A stretch of 64,000 nt of DNA from Paenibacillus sp. 453mf (GCF_900116105.1 NZ_FPAC01000005.1:1-64000), one strand, 5' to 3'; positions 1-10,342 are shown, numbered from the stretch's first letter. Notes: generated from the letters alone by a model not told the origin. Numbers and translations are program-made.

Positions 1-275
1 TTACCCCACCAACTAGCTAATGCGCCGCAGGTCCATCCATAAGTGACAGATTGCTCCGTCTTTCTTTCCTCTCCCATGCGAGAGAAGAACCTATCCGGTA
101 TTAGCTACCGTTTCCGGTAGTTATCCCAGTCTTATGGGCAGGTTACCTACGTGTTACTCACCCGTCCGCCGCTAAGTCTCAGAGAAGCAAGCTCCTCATC
201 GACTCCGCTCGACTTGCATGTATTAGGCACGCCGCCAGCGTTCGTCCTGAGCCAGGATCAAACTCTCCAATAAAA
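1..275 (-). rRNA. rrs: 16S ribosomal RNA, 5' end (partial; continues beyond the left edge)
   Basis: Read on the minus strand, the sequence starts near 275 with the universal 16S 5' region (AGAGTTTGATCCTGGCTCAG, 266 downward). It continues through the conserved stretch for adding one helix after another: the GCGGACGGGTGAGTAA block near 160-180 and the GGCGCATTAGCTAGTTGGTG block near 10-30. Only about the first 275 nt of roughly 1,550 are present. The 5' end is placed by analogy with Bacillus 16S, so it may be off by a few bases. The gene is transcribed in the same direction as ligA-pcrA-pcrB upstream of it. Confidence 0.97.
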
Positions 276-373
276 AATGTTGTCTAGCAACATCGATTGA
301 AAAGAGCGATAAGCTCATTTAGAAAAACTGACGAGAACATTATGTTCTCTTAATTTCATCATCCATTTGTTCA

Positions 374-388
374 GTTTTCAAAGAACTT
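374..388 (-). promoter_or_regulatory. boxA-like antitermination element in the rrn leader
   Basis: On the minus strand the leader carries TTCTTTGAAAACTGAACAA, the sequence typical of Firmicute rrn leaders and their boxA/nut-like element. It lies about 100 nt before the 16S 5' end and downstream of both rrn promoters. Function is inferred from family knowledge. Confidence 0.55.
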
Positions 389-430
389 GATTCTTTATCT
401 CAACCGCCAATTTCTCGCGACTGGATATTT

Positions 431-460
431 ATCATATCATTTTATTGTCGATGTTGTCAA
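431..460 (-). promoter_or_regulatory. rrn promoter P2 (proximal)
   Basis: Minus strand: TTGACA (460-455), 18-bp spacer, TATGAT (436-431). This is a near-consensus SigA promoter about 155 nt upstream of the 16S 5' end. Confidence 0.75.
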
Positions 461-527
461 CATCTTTTTTCGATGTTTTTCAGCATCATTCGACAATATT
501 CTTGCATCGCTCGAAGCGACAAGAAAT

Positions 528-556
528 AATATAACACGTCAAAATTATTTTGACAA
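528..556 (-). promoter_or_regulatory. rrn promoter P1 (distal)
   Basis: Minus strand: TTGTCA (556-551), 17-bp spacer, TATATT (533-528). Together with the proximal promoter this gives the tandem P1-P2 arrangement usual for Bacillus-type rrn operons. AT-rich sequence upstream (about 557-590) could act as an UP element. Confidence 0.6.
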
Positions 557-600
557 CCCTTTTTATAAAATTAATTTCTTCAAATGAAACATGAATTAAC

Positions 601-644
601 GAAGCGCAGCTGTCGACAAAACTTAATACGACAAACTGCGCTTC
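601..644 (-). terminator. Hairpin between ligA and the rrn promoters (possible terminator)
   Basis: GAAGCGCAG (601-609) pairs with CTGCGCTTC (636-644), and TGTCG/CGACA pair inside. It lies just after ligA. There is no clear U-run on either side, so its role as an intrinsic terminator is uncertain. Confidence 0.4.
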
Positions 645-681
645 TACATATAACTAGATCGTTCTACTTTAAGCTGCCATT

Positions 682-2697
<2,016 letters not shown>

Positions 2698-2744
2698 TTA
2701 GGGCTATCCCTCCGTGAATAATAATTTTAGAAAAATATGTAAGG

Positions 2745-2846
2745 CCCGTGAGAGGCCAATTTAGATATACTGCTCTTAGATGTATTGCTCAAATATGCTG
2801 ATATCTCTCTCAGCGTATTCCGTTTTAACATTAGTCTCCTCACGGG
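2745..2846 (-). other. Possible structured RNA element in the pcrA-ligA spacer
   Basis: CCCGTGAG (2745-2752) is an exact inverted match to CTCACGGG (2839-2846). Between them lies a second stem (GCTGA/TCAGC type) and a GGCC/GGCC pair. A further GGTGT/ACACC hairpin sits at 2863-2876. Together these could fold as a closed multi-stem leader ahead of ligA. No known riboswitch class was recognised, and whether it folds or acts is inference. Confidence 0.3.
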
Positions 2847-2903
2847 TACCTTCTCTATATAAGGTGTGCTCACACCAATGATGTTAAATTCAGTAGTGCA
2901 TTG

Positions 2904-5234
2904 TTATTCCACTTTGGTTATCGGAGCAAAACCTGCGAGCAGACGTTTAACACCAACCGGCGCAGGAAAAGCAATCTGCAGCTCCATATCGTTGCCCGCA
3001 CCTTTAATGGAGACAATCGTTCCTGTTCCCCATTTGCCATGCTGTACTTTGTCGCCTGCAGAGAAATCCTTCGAGCCACTGCCTGCTGCACTTGCGGCTG
3101 CGGCTGCAGCTGCACCTGTTCTCCCTGTTGTAACAGATACTTTAGATGCTGCTGAAGCTGTAGAACCACTGAAGCCGGTGCTGGCCCGAGAGCCCCCAAA
3201 GTTACTTCCTCCTCCAGTAAATCCGCGTCCGCCATAGGAGCCTCCAGCGTTGCTGCCTCCCCCGCGGCGATAGCGGTCCTGGGCAATTTTCGTATCCTCC
3301 TTGAGATCTTCCGGAATCTCATCCAGGAAGCGGGAAGGTGGATTCGCTGTCGTCCGTCCGAACAACGTCCGCATTTGGGCACAGGACAAGAAGAGCTGCT
3401 GTTCCGCACGGGTAATCCCTACATAAGCAAGGCGACGTTCCTCTTCAAGCTCTTCCTCATCCATAAAGGTCCGGCTATGCGGGAACACGCCTTCCTCCAT
3501 CCCGATAATGAAGACAACAGGAAACTCAAGTCCCTTGGCACTGTGCATTGTCATAAGAACGACCGCATCGTCCTGCTCTTCCTCATCATCATTCATGCTG
3601 TCAATGTCAGCAATAAGGGCCAAATCTGTAAGGAACGATACGAGCGACTTATCTTCGTTATTCTTCTCGAACTCCATCGTTACAGACAAGAACTCATCAA
3701 TATTTTCAAGTCTGGCCTTGGACTCCAGCGTATTCTCATTCTGGAACTCGAGACGATACTGGCTCATTTCGAGTATTTTTTCAGTCAGCTCAGTTACCGA
3801 CAAATATTCAACCATTCGATGAAGTGCCGCAATCATATCATAGAATTCAACCAGCGCATTGCGTGTACGTCCAGCAAAACCCAGATCGTCAACCACCTCA
3901 AGCACTTTGAAAATGGACACGCCTCTCTCCCCCGCTGCGGCAGCGAGCTTACCAACGGTCGTATCACCGATGCCACGTTTAGGCACATTAATAATTCGCG
4001 TGAGGCTGATATCGTCATCAGGGTTCGATAGGAGGCGCAAATAAGCAAGGACGTCCTTGATCTCTTTACGGTCATAGAACTTGATCCCGCCGACAATTTG
4101 GTAAGGAATATCCGACTTAATCAAAATTTCCTCGATAACCCGGGACTGTGCGTTGGTACGATACAATATCGCATGGTCCTGATAGCTCTTGCCCTTGTTC
4201 ACATTCTTGCTGATCTCGGAAGTTACAAAGTATCCTTCGTCATGCTCAGAGTCCGCACGGTAGACCTTGATCTTGTCCCCGCCGGTCTTATCCGTCCACA
4301 GCTTCTTCGGCTTGCGTCCCGAATTCAGTGCGATGACGGCATTAGCCGCATCCAGGATATTCGAAGTCGAACGATAATTCTGCTCCAGCAGGATCGTGCG
4401 GGCTTCCGGATAATCCTCTTCGAAATTTAAAATATTGCTAATATCTGCACCGCGCCAGCGATAGATCGACTGGTCACTGTCACCCACGACGCATATACGA
4501 TGATGCTTGTCCGCGAGCATCCGGGTCAGCATATACTGCGCACGGTTCGTATCCTGATACTCGTCCACATGGATGTATTGGAATTTCTTCTGATAGAAAT
4601 CAAGCACTTCCGGCATTTCTTTGAAGAGCTGAATGGTCGTCATAATGAGATCATCGAAGTCAAGCGAGTTGTTTGCTTTCAGGCGTTTTTGGTACATCGT
4701 GTATACTTTCGCCACAATACCTTCAAAATAATCGCCGATCTTTGATTCATACTGTGCTGGAGTTACCAACTCATTCTTTGCCGTACTCATGGCGGACTGA
4801 ATCGCTTTGGGTTCAAATTTCTTCGTATCGATATTCAGATCCTTCATACAGTTACGAATAACGGACAGCTGATCCGCCGAGTCGAGAATACTAAAGTTAG
4901 AGGTGAATCCGATCCGCTCAATATCGCGGCGCAAAATCCGAACACACATGGAGTGAAACGTAGATACCCATATATCGCGCCCTTCCGAACCGACGAGCTT
5001 CGATACCCGCTCCTGCATCTCCCGTGCTGCCTTATTCGTAAATGTGATGGCGAGAATGCCCCAAGGTGCTGTTTTTTTAGTGGCAATCAAGTAAGCGATA
5101 CGATGCGTCAGCACTCTCGTCTTACCACTCCCTGCGCCGGCCATAATGAGAAGTGGTCCTTCTGTTGTAATAACCGCCTCCCGCTGCGGAGGGTTCAGAC
5201 GTGCAACAGCGTCCTGTATATTAATGGATTGCAT
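2904..5234 (-). CDS. pcrA: ATP-dependent DNA helicase PcrA (UvrD/Rep family)
   Basis: SF1A 3'-5' helicase used in repair, rolling-circle replication and removal of RecA or stalled RNA polymerase. At 776 aa it is slightly longer than usual. Walker A (GAGSGKT, about 33-39), the DEYQDTN motif II and motif VI (VGITRAE) are all visible. Residues about 645-715 form a Gly/Ser/Ala-rich linker with an eight-Ala run. After it comes a C-terminal Tudor-like domain ([18 protein letters not shown]...), which in PcrA binds RNA polymerase. RBS AAAGGGG precedes the ATG. It lies 39 bp after pcrB and is very likely co-transcribed with it. Confidence 0.97.
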   Translation of the reverse strand: MQSINIQDAVARLNPPQREAVITTEGPLLIMAGAGSGKTRVLTHRIAYLIATKKTAPWGILAITFTNKAAREMQERVSKLVGSEGRDIWVSTFHSMCVRILRRDIERIGFTSNFSILDSADQLSVIRNCMKDLNIDTKKFEPKAIQSAMSTAKNELVTPAQYESKIGDYFEGIVAKVYTMYQKRLKANNSLDFDDLIMTTIQLFKEMPEVLDFYQKKFQYIHVDEYQDTNRAQYMLTRMLADKHHRICVVGDSDQSIYRWRGADISNILNFEEDYPEARTILLEQNYRSTSNILDAANAVIALNSGRKPKKLWTDKTGGDKIKVYRADSEHDEGYFVTSEISKNVNKGKSYQDHAILYRTNAQSRVIEEILIKSDIPYQIVGGIKFYDRKEIKDVLAYLRLLSNPDDDISLTRIINVPKRGIGDTTVGKLAAAAGERGVSIFKVLEVVDDLGFAGRTRNALVEFYDMIAALHRMVEYLSVTELTEKILEMSQYRLEFQNENTLESKARLENIDEFLSVTMEFEKNNEDKSLVSFLTDLALIADIDSMNDDEEEQDDAVVLMTMHSAKGLEFPVVFIIGMEEGVFPHSRTFMDEEELEEERRLAYVGITRAEQQLFLSCAQMRTLFGRTTANPPSRFLDEIPEDLKEDTKIAQDRYRRGGGSNAGGSYGGRGFTGGGSNFGGSRASTGFSGSTASAASKVSVTTGRTGAAAAAAASAAGSGSKDFSAGDKVQHGKWGTGTIVSIKGAGNDMELQIAFPAPVGVKRLLAGFAPITKVE

Positions 5235-5273
5235 ACATGCAAGCCCCTTTCGTTATTGAAGTAAAAAAGTGCA

Positions 5274-5993
5274 TCATCCTCTATTCGAGGTTGGTTTGGT
5301 CTCACCCGGTTTTACCGCCTGAACCGTAGCAAGTGCTGACGGCAAATCATAATAAACGGCATTGCCCACAACAATCGCATCCGCTACCTTTGCTGCCTGA
5401 GCTGCTGTATCATAATCGACAATCCCGCCGCCATAAAATAGCTGAGACTGGTACGCCGCATTACGAGCTGACTCTACTGTTTCCATATCACCAAAGGTTC
5501 CGCTGTATTCAATGTACACCACAGGCAGATTCATCAGTCTGTCCGCTACCTGTACATAAGCAGCAACCCCTTCAGCCTCAAGCGCTGTATTCGGAGAGGT
5601 CAGCCGTGCTACCGTTGAATCAGGATTCAGTACAATATACCCTTCACAAACGATAAGCTCCCAAGGAATCATATACCCGAAATGTTCAATGGCGGCCTGA
5701 TGCTGTCCGGTGATCCAGCGCGTATCCTGTGCGTTCAGCACCATAGGAACCATGTAAAGATCAAATCCGGGCACAACCGCCTCAAGATCAGAAATTTCTT
5801 GTACACATGGAAGCTCGTACCTCCGCACCCTAGACAGCAGGTCCACCGTGTTATCGTACGTGATGCCGGAAGAGCCGCCAATCATAATCGCATCCGAACC
5901 GGACATGCACACAGCTTCAAGTGCCTCATCCGTCAGTTCACGGTCAGGATCGAGTTTGAAAATATGCTTCCATGCCTTGATCATTTCCTTCAA
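5274..5993 (-). CDS. pcrB: Heptaprenylglyceryl phosphate synthase PcrB
   Basis: TIM-barrel prenyltransferase that joins heptaprenyl diphosphate to sn-glycerol-1-phosphate, giving an archaeal-type ether lipid precursor in Bacillales. Family blocks seen are WKHIFKLDPDREL, SGSDAIMIGGSSG, VPGFDLYMVPMVLN, VYIEYSGTFGD, FYGGGI and ADAIVVGNAVY. Start choice: a TTG at 5993 has GGAGG nine bases upstream and gives 239 aa. The ATG at 5984 has only a badly spaced AAGGA, and the longer TTG at 6017 has no RBS. First gene of the pcrB-pcrA-ligA operon. Confidence 0.93.
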   Translation of the reverse strand: MKEMIKAWKHIFKLDPDRELTDEALEAVCMSGSDAIMIGGSSGITYDNTVDLLSRVRRYELPCVQEISDLEAVVPGFDLYMVPMVLNAQDTRWITGQHQAAIEHFGYMIPWELIVCEGYIVLNPDSTVARLTSPNTALEAEGVAAYVQVADRLMNLPVVYIEYSGTFGDMETVESARNAAYQSQLFYGGGIVDYDTAAQAAKVADAIVVGNAVYYDLPSALATVQAVKPGETKPTSNRG

Positions 5994-6116
5994 AATTCCA
6001 TTCCTCCACGCGAGCAAATCACTACTAAAACAAGTCTATGATAGTGGGCTAAGGTAAGTCAATGTTCGTATACGAGGCGAACAAGATTTTTCGCTGGAAA
6101 CGGAGGATGGAATACC

Positions 6117-6151
6117 AAAAAACCTGCAGCTTTCTTATGAAAGAGCAGGTT
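6117..6151 (-). terminator. Intrinsic terminator (minus strand)
   Basis: Hairpin AACCTGC (6121-6127) / GCAGGTT (6145-6151), with an inner CTTTC/GAAAG extension. On the minus strand it runs into a U-tract made from the A-run at 6117-6122. It lies well downstream of the OrfA-like gene at 6405 and ahead of pcrB. Confidence 0.6.
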
Positions 6152-6185
6152 TGCATGGGCAGCTAGAGAGCTGCATTTATTACGC

Positions 6186-6311
6186 AGTCGAATCAATTTC
6201 ATAATACCTTTAGCTGCTTATATCAAGGGTATATATAGATCAAAATGACTTTACTTGTCTATATATAGTTTCAAATTTACCTATTTAATGATTTATGAAA
6301 TTGATTCAGTC
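6186..6311. mobile_element. MITE-like element, 118 bp, with 4-bp target duplication
   Basis: Exact 15-bp terminal inverted repeats, GAATCAATTTCATAA (6190-6204) and TTATGAAATTGATTC (6293-6307), enclose an AT-rich non-coding core. AGTC lies directly on both sides (6186-6189 and 6308-6311), as expected for a target-site duplication. The same 15-mer end recurs at 35514-35528. No transposase is encoded inside, so a partner elsewhere would have to supply it. Confidence 0.65.
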
Positions 6312-6404
6312 ATGTATTTAATTTAACTAGATTAAACATTTGTGCTCTAAAACATTCATTGATTAAATCATTCGCATCTACCAAAAATTCGGCTTCAAAA
6401 TACT

Positions 6405-6881
6405 TTAATACTCACTTACCCGACTGCGAACATATAATCGTTTGGGCTTCTCTGCGTATAGCTTCTGCAATTCTCTCAGCTCCCGCTTTAACTGAGCATT
6501 CTCGTCCTTCAGTAACCGAATCTGCTCCTCTGCCACATGAATCTTGTCCTGCAGCTTCTCCTCCAAAGTCCAGTGCTTACGATTATGTCGCTGTCTCCCC
6601 TCATTCATAAGTCCTTTCTCGCCATACTTATCAAAGATCGCCCTCCATCGCTGCAAGCATCTCTTCGGAGTATCGGTACCAATCGCTTCTAAGCAGAATC
6701 CACCGCGTATAAAAATCTCCCTTGGCCGAACCCCATCCTGATCTGCACGAATCGCAGCGATTTTAAAAACAGACGTATAGGTGATATTCCTGCCCTCTAT
6801 ACTGGACACGTTCGGATTATGTTTGAGCTCATACAGCTGGGCCTGCGTAAATTCTTTGGGTCTTCGGGTTGCTTTTGCCAT
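6405..6881 (-). CDS. IS3-type OrfA-like helix-turn-helix protein, solitary
   Basis: 158 aa. The N-terminal half has an HTH fold of the kind found in IS3/IS150-group OrfA proteins (FTQAQLYELKHNPNV..., then KRCLQRWRAIFDKYGEKGL). The C-terminal part (about 110-145) is a leucine-zipper-like coiled coil (LQDKIHVAEEQIRLLKDEN...). OrfA normally binds the IS ends and is joined to OrfB by -1 frameshifting. Here no OrfB with a DDE catalytic core follows; only about 95 bp separate the stop from the MITE. It is therefore an IS remnant or a co-opted DNA-binding protein. RBS GAGG lies nine bases before the ATG. Confidence 0.6.
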   Translation of the reverse strand: MAKATRRPKEFTQAQLYELKHNPNVSSIEGRNITYTSVFKIAAIRADQDGVRPREIFIRGGFCLEAIGTDTPKRCLQRWRAIFDKYGEKGLMNEGRQRHNRKHWTLEEKLQDKIHVAEEQIRLLKDENAQLKRELRELQKLYAEKPKRLYVRSRVSEY

Positions 6882-6935
6882 ATCGAAAAACCTCGCTTAC
6901 TCTTATGTAATTTAATGATTCATCCGGGCTAACAT

Positions 6936-6985
6936 CAAAAAGACCCGCTAAGAGGCACTGTCAAAGCGGCCTTCCAAGCGAGTCT
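6936..6985 (-). terminator. Intrinsic terminator downstream of the phytochrome remnant
   Basis: AGACCCGCT (6941-6949) pairs with AGCGAGTCT (6977-6985) apart from one mismatch, with AGCGG inside as an alternative pair. On the minus strand a five-U run follows (A-run 6937-6941). It could end the heme oxygenase/phytochrome transcript or shield the OrfA-like gene from read-through. Confidence 0.55.
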
Positions 6986-7094
6986 GAATTGTGTGCTTAA
7001 TGACAGCCCTAAGCTAATTATCTGCAAAATACTTCCAAAAGTTTATAGAAGAACACAAATTTATCATTTTAATGAAGTATGAAATGGATTCTGT

Positions 7095-7600
7095 TTAGCT
7101 AAGCTGCTGAGCGGCTTCGCTGTTACAGTATATGATCCTGCCATGAATAACCGTGAAAAATCCGACCGGAGAAAGCTCCATAAGCTGCAAATAACGGTGC
7201 TCATTCTCTCGAAGTATGCGGGTATTTTGGATCGCCTCTACTTCCATCTGCCTGAGCTGATTCTCTGTCTGGCTCCGAACGATGCTTTTTAGCTCAGGCA
7301 GAATATTCAGCTCCTTGCTCAGCCAAGGATACGAGGTGGATTCAACCACCTCTCGCCATTTTTCAAATGACTTGCGGGGGGATACTCTGCACTCAACTTC
7401 CAATATAATCAGATCTTCGCTCGAAAGAGCGATGCCAAAAAAGTCGAAGTCCTTTTCCGTCTCTGCGTTCTTGATCTTTACACTCATATATTGTAAATCT
7501 GTCTGACGTATCACTGGCGCTTAAATTGCGGTCAATCAGCTCTTACAGCGACTCCCACCCCATGAGGCGAATCCATTCCCGGAATGTGTATCGTCTGTAA
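7095..7600 (-). pseudogene. Bacteriophytochrome histidine kinase, decayed remnant
   Basis: Directly after the heme oxygenase stop there is a strong SD (AAAGGGAGG, 7612-7604). It is followed by codons for IHIPGMDSPHG (about 7591-7560), the conserved start of the phytochrome PAS domain. That frame then meets stops near 7530 and 7511. In the open frame from 7514 come a PAS-end segment (DLIILEVE), then at once the C-terminal PHY signature (SPRKSFEKWREVVESTSYPW), a linker helix, and the start of a second PAS domain (ELSPVGFFTV) that ends after AAQQLS. The GAF chromophore domain, most of PHY and the whole kinase are missing. It can hardly be a working photoreceptor, although a 139-aa frame remains open. 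Confidence 0.75.
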
Positions 7601-7610
7601 GATCCTCCCT

Positions 7611-8207
7611 TTATGATTGGCCACCGTTGGTATTGCAGATAAGCCATTGATTAAGCAATCGGAAGGTCTCTTTTGCCGTACCAACGATTACCTCGCGATC
7701 CGCGCCTGCTTCTACAGCCTTGTTCATGATTTCGCTTAATTCTTTCCATTGCGTGCGTGTATCCTGTCCATATGCATTAAAATACGAAAGTCCCATTCCA
7801 GGCTCCAGAGCTAAATGATTTCTCAGCTTACGGGTAATAATCTGTCCTCCCAGCGTGGAGCCTTCAATGACATATAAATATCCCAGCAGTTGTTCGGACG
7901 AAGCGATCTCGGGAATTTCACCACAAATGGGAACCTGCTGTCTACTTGAAGAGATGAATGCCAGATCCTGCTCCAGCAGCGGCGATTTCGCACGATGCTT
8001 CATATCGATGCCGAGTTCCTGGACACCATCAAGCTGTGCAATCTTCTGTTCTATCGGCAGAATAAAACCGTAAATTTTCTCTAAGTACGCCTGATATTCG
8101 GCTCTGGTAAGGGTATGGTTCATAATGGCCTTGGCGTAAGCATTTTGTTCGATCTGATCATGATCCTCCGCCGTTTCTTTCCGGAGTTGTTCCATAATGG
8201 TTGTCAT
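7611..8207 (-). CDS. Heme oxygenase (biliverdin-forming, BphO-type)
   Basis: Soluble enzyme that opens heme to biliverdin, CO and iron. 198 aa, all-helical family. The likely proximal His lies in KETAEDHDQIE (about residue 16), and the distal-helix glycine block is GYLYVIEGSTLGGQIITR. The start at 8207 is chosen because AGGGAGG lies nine bases upstream; the longer frame to 8267 has no RBS. It sits just upstream of a phytochrome remnant, so it probably once supplied biliverdin chromophore. Now heme-iron release is the more likely surviving role, in keeping with the Fur-box-like site upstream. Confidence 0.9.
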   Translation of the reverse strand: MTTIMEQLRKETAEDHDQIEQNAYAKAIMNHTLTRAEYQAYLEKIYGFILPIEQKIAQLDGVQELGIDMKHRAKSPLLEQDLAFISSSRQQVPICGEIPEIASSEQLLGYLYVIEGSTLGGQIITRKLRNHLALEPGMGLSYFNAYGQDTRTQWKELSEIMNKAVEAGADREVIVGTAKETFRLLNQWLICNTNGGQS

Positions 8208-8243
8208 TTCCACGAACCTCCCTGTGCATATGTAATTAAAATA

Positions 8244-8259
8244 GATAAAATCATTATCA
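8244..8259 (-). promoter_or_regulatory. Fur-box-like site upstream of heme oxygenase
   Basis: The plus strand reads GATAAAATCATTATCA, which on the minus strand is TGATAATGATTTTATC. The left arm fits the Fur 7-1-7 box (TGATAATnATTATCA) exactly; the right arm is imperfect. It lies about 40 nt upstream of the heme oxygenase start. Iron control is inference. Confidence 0.4.
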
Positions 8260-8370
8260 TAACTCATTAAAAAAGTGACTATGAAATGGATTCAGATAAA
8301 CAATTCCCTCAGTATAAGCAATGTCAGTCGAAAAGACCTACAGATTTCCAATAACATAGGATGTTTGCCA

Positions 8371-8400
8371 TTGACCTGCTTAAATCCTCTCACCTATGCT
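8371..8400 (+). promoter_or_regulatory. Possible promoter of the glycosylase-family gene
   Basis: TTGACC (8371-8376), 18-bp spacer, TATGCT (8395-8400), 40 bp before the start codon. A TATAAT at 8403-8408 is an alternative -10 without a good -35. Confidence 0.4.
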
Positions 8401-8439
8401 TATATAATCAGAAATAAACGATTACGGAGAGAATTACTG

Positions 8440-8832
8440 ATGCGTTTATGGCATGAGGATCTAATTAGTATGCTCCCGAGACCCCAGCTGCTTGGACAGC
8501 ACCGGGAATGCTGCGCGCTGCGGGGCGGCGGATGGGGAAAGAAGCACGCGACTGTTAATTATGTATATGACTATCATCCACTGAAGCTGATGCGTTACCA
8601 TATCTTAATTATAGAAGAAATGAAAAACCGGGGATACAACGTAGATAGCCTATGGGAACATCCCGCTTACCGCGGAAAGCAGACCGATCCATGGGATTGG
8701 GAGGATGAATACGATATAGTGGCCCAAGCGCGTTATGATGAGCATGACGATGCCTACATGAAGGAGTGCCTCGATAATCTTGCAAAGAAGGGCATTATAC
8801 TGGAAGTGGATCTGGCGGACAGCCTGAGGTAA
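8440..8832 (+). CDS. TIGR02328 / pyrimidine dimer DNA glycosylase (T4 endonuclease V-like) family protein
   Basis: 130 aa, beginning MRLWHEDLISMLPRPQLLGQ. This fits a small family related to T4 endonuclease V (Pyr_excise), which cuts the glycosidic bond at UV dimers. Conserved features seen are RLWH at the N-terminus, LLGQHRECCALRG, and the aromatic, acidic W-D-W-E-DEYD segment. The start at 8440 has GGAGAG 10 bases upstream; the frame is open from 8275, but the extra 55 residues look non-coding. Enzymatic activity is inferred from remote family membership only. The gene stands alone between an upstream divergent neighbour and a bidirectional terminator. Confidence 0.8.
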   Translation: MRLWHEDLISMLPRPQLLGQHRECCALRGGGWGKKHATVNYVYDYHPLKLMRYHILIIEEMKNRGYNVDSLWEHPAYRGKQTDPWDWEDEYDIVAQARYDEHDDAYMKECLDNLAKKGIILEVDLADSLR

Positions 8833-8891
8833 GGTTAGAACGAAATACGCTAATAGGCTGGGATTTGCAGCAAGTCATAACGACGGTATAG

Positions 8892-8935
8892 AAAAAGATG
8901 GCGTTCTCTTGGAGCAAGAGTCTGCCATCTTTTTT
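8892..8935. terminator. Bidirectional terminator
   Basis: AGATGGC (8896-8902) pairs with GCCATCT (8924-8930), with CTCTT/AAGAG inside. A T-run follows on the plus strand and an A-run precedes it, so it serves the converging genes ending at 8832 (+) and 8942 (-). Confidence 0.85.
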
Positions 8936-8941
8936 CTGCAT

Positions 8942-10342
8942 TTAGTACGCGTTCTTGAAGCCGTTAAGAATGGTTCTAAAAATGATCTTGATATCAAAGA
9001 GCAGCGACCAATTTTCGATGTAGAAAATGTCTTGTTCGATCCGATCCTCAATGGAGGTATCTCCCCGGAGCCCCTGGCTCTGGGCAAGTCCCGTAATGCC
9101 TGGACGGACATGATGCTTAATCATGTATTTCGGAATTTCTTCCTTAAACTGGTTCACAAAGTACGGACGCTCCGGACGGGGACCAACCACACTCATATGT
9201 CCGAACAGCACGTTGAAGAACTGCGGTAGCTCATCCAGGCTTGTAGCTCTTATGAAGGAGCCGAATCGGGTGCGTCTCGGGTCATTACGAGTAGTCCAGC
9301 CGGTGTCCACTGTTCCCTCCGGAAGCAGCTTCATCGAACGAAACTTGTACATATGGAAGGTTCGGCGATTCAGTCCTACACGCTCTTGTTTAAAAATAAC
9401 CGGTCCAGGTGAAGTCAGCTTCACTCCCAGCGCTACGAGCAGCATCACCGGCAAGGTAATGATAATGGCCAGTATGGAGAAGATGATATCGAACACCCGC
9501 TTGACCAAACGGTTCATCGTCAGATCGAGCGGAATGTCTCTTACGTTGATGAGCGGCATGCCGGCAAAATAATCAAACATCGGACGCGCAGGCAAATAAT
9601 CGAAGAAGTCCGGGATGATTAAGGTACGTACGCCTGCTTTTTCACATGTATTGATAATCTCTGGATATTTGCTGTGTGCATCCAGTGGAAGAGCGAGTAC
9701 AACCTCGTCGATCATATGTTTAGAAAGAATGGCTGACAGGTCGTCCATTGATCCTAGAATCGGTTTGAAATGCTTCTGCTCGTCTGCATCCCACTTCCGG
9801 TAATCGTCCAGAAAGCCAATGATCTCATAACCTAAGTCGGGATACTGGCGTAAATTATTATAGAATGTTCTGCCAAGTGAACCTGCTCCCAGAATCAGCA
9901 TGAACTGACGGTTGTAGCCTTTTTGGCGTAAGGATTTTAGAATTTGCTTTAAGATATAGCGATAAAACAGCGTGAATGAAATGTTTCCAATCATGTAGAT
10001 CCCTAGATAGGAACGGGAAATATTGACTTCCTTGAAAAAGAACATCAAGCTTAACAAAATGAATAAACTGATCAAATGAATCTCGATGATTTTCCAAAAA
10101 TCTTCTGCAAACCGTTTCTTTCGCTTCGGCGTGTATAAGGAAACAAAAAACCCGACGATAATGGCAATTCCTCCATATACAAGGCTCCACAGCGTATAGG
10201 TTTCGAGAGGTACGGACACCTCGTATGGCAGTAAGCCACTCTCAAACTTTATCCACCATGCGAGTAAAAAGGAAAGCTGTATAATAAAGAAATCAACACC
10301 GACATACAACTGAGTTAACACCTGCTGATTTCTGCGAATCAT
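8942..10342 (-). CDS. Undecaprenyl-phosphate glucose phosphotransferase (PssY/WcaJ type)
   Basis: Polyisoprenyl-phosphate hexose-1-phosphate transferase that starts the glycan by moving a sugar-1-phosphate, probably glucose, from UDP-sugar to undecaprenyl phosphate. 466 aa: four N-terminal TM helices, a Rossmann-like CoA-binding-type middle (LILGAGSLG, about 150-160), then the bacterial sugar-transferase domain from about 278 (KRVFDIIFS, SPGPVIFKQERVGLNRRTFHMYKFRSM, DELPQFFNVLFGHMSVVGPRPE, RPGITGLAQ). Its start overlaps the upstream glycosyltransferase stop by 4 bp. The galU product made at the other end of the cluster could feed it. Sugar identity is inferred. Confidence 0.92.
   Translation of the reverse strand: MIRRNQQVLTQLYVGVDFFIIQLSFLLAWWIKFESGLLPYEVSVPLETYTLWSLVYGGIAIIVGFFVSLYTPKRKKRFAEDFWKIIEIHLISLFILLSLMFFFKEVNISRSYLGIYMIGNISFTLFYRYILKQILKSLRQKGYNRQFMLILGAGSLGRTFYNNLRQYPDLGYEIIGFLDDYRKWDADEQKHFKPILGSMDDLSAILSKHMIDEVVLALPLDAHSKYPEIINTCEKAGVRTLIIPDFFDYLPARPMFDYFAGMPLINVRDIPLDLTMNRLVKRVFDIIFSILAIIITLPVMLLVALGVKLTSPGPVIFKQERVGLNRRTFHMYKFRSMKLLPEGTVDTGWTTRNDPRRTRFGSFIRATSLDELPQFFNVLFGHMSVVGPRPERPYFVNQFKEEIPKYMIKHHVRPGITGLAQSQGLRGDTSIEDRIEQDIFYIENWSLLFDIKIIFRTILNGFKNAY

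Noticed and set aside
387..587. 66-aa frame on the plus strand
   Set aside because: It lies over the two rrn promoters and leader, runs against them and lacks an RBS.
6190..7092. A single larger IS running from the MITE left end to the 7079-7092 inverted copy
   Set aside because: The two ends differ by one base, flanks (AGTC versus TGTT) do not match, and the perfect partner with matching AGTC flank is at 6293-6307.
8275..8439. N-terminal extension of the glycosylase-family protein to 185 aa
   Set aside because: The family N-terminus begins at MRLWH (8440), which has its own RBS; the preceding 55 residues look random and include a MITE-end-like sequence.
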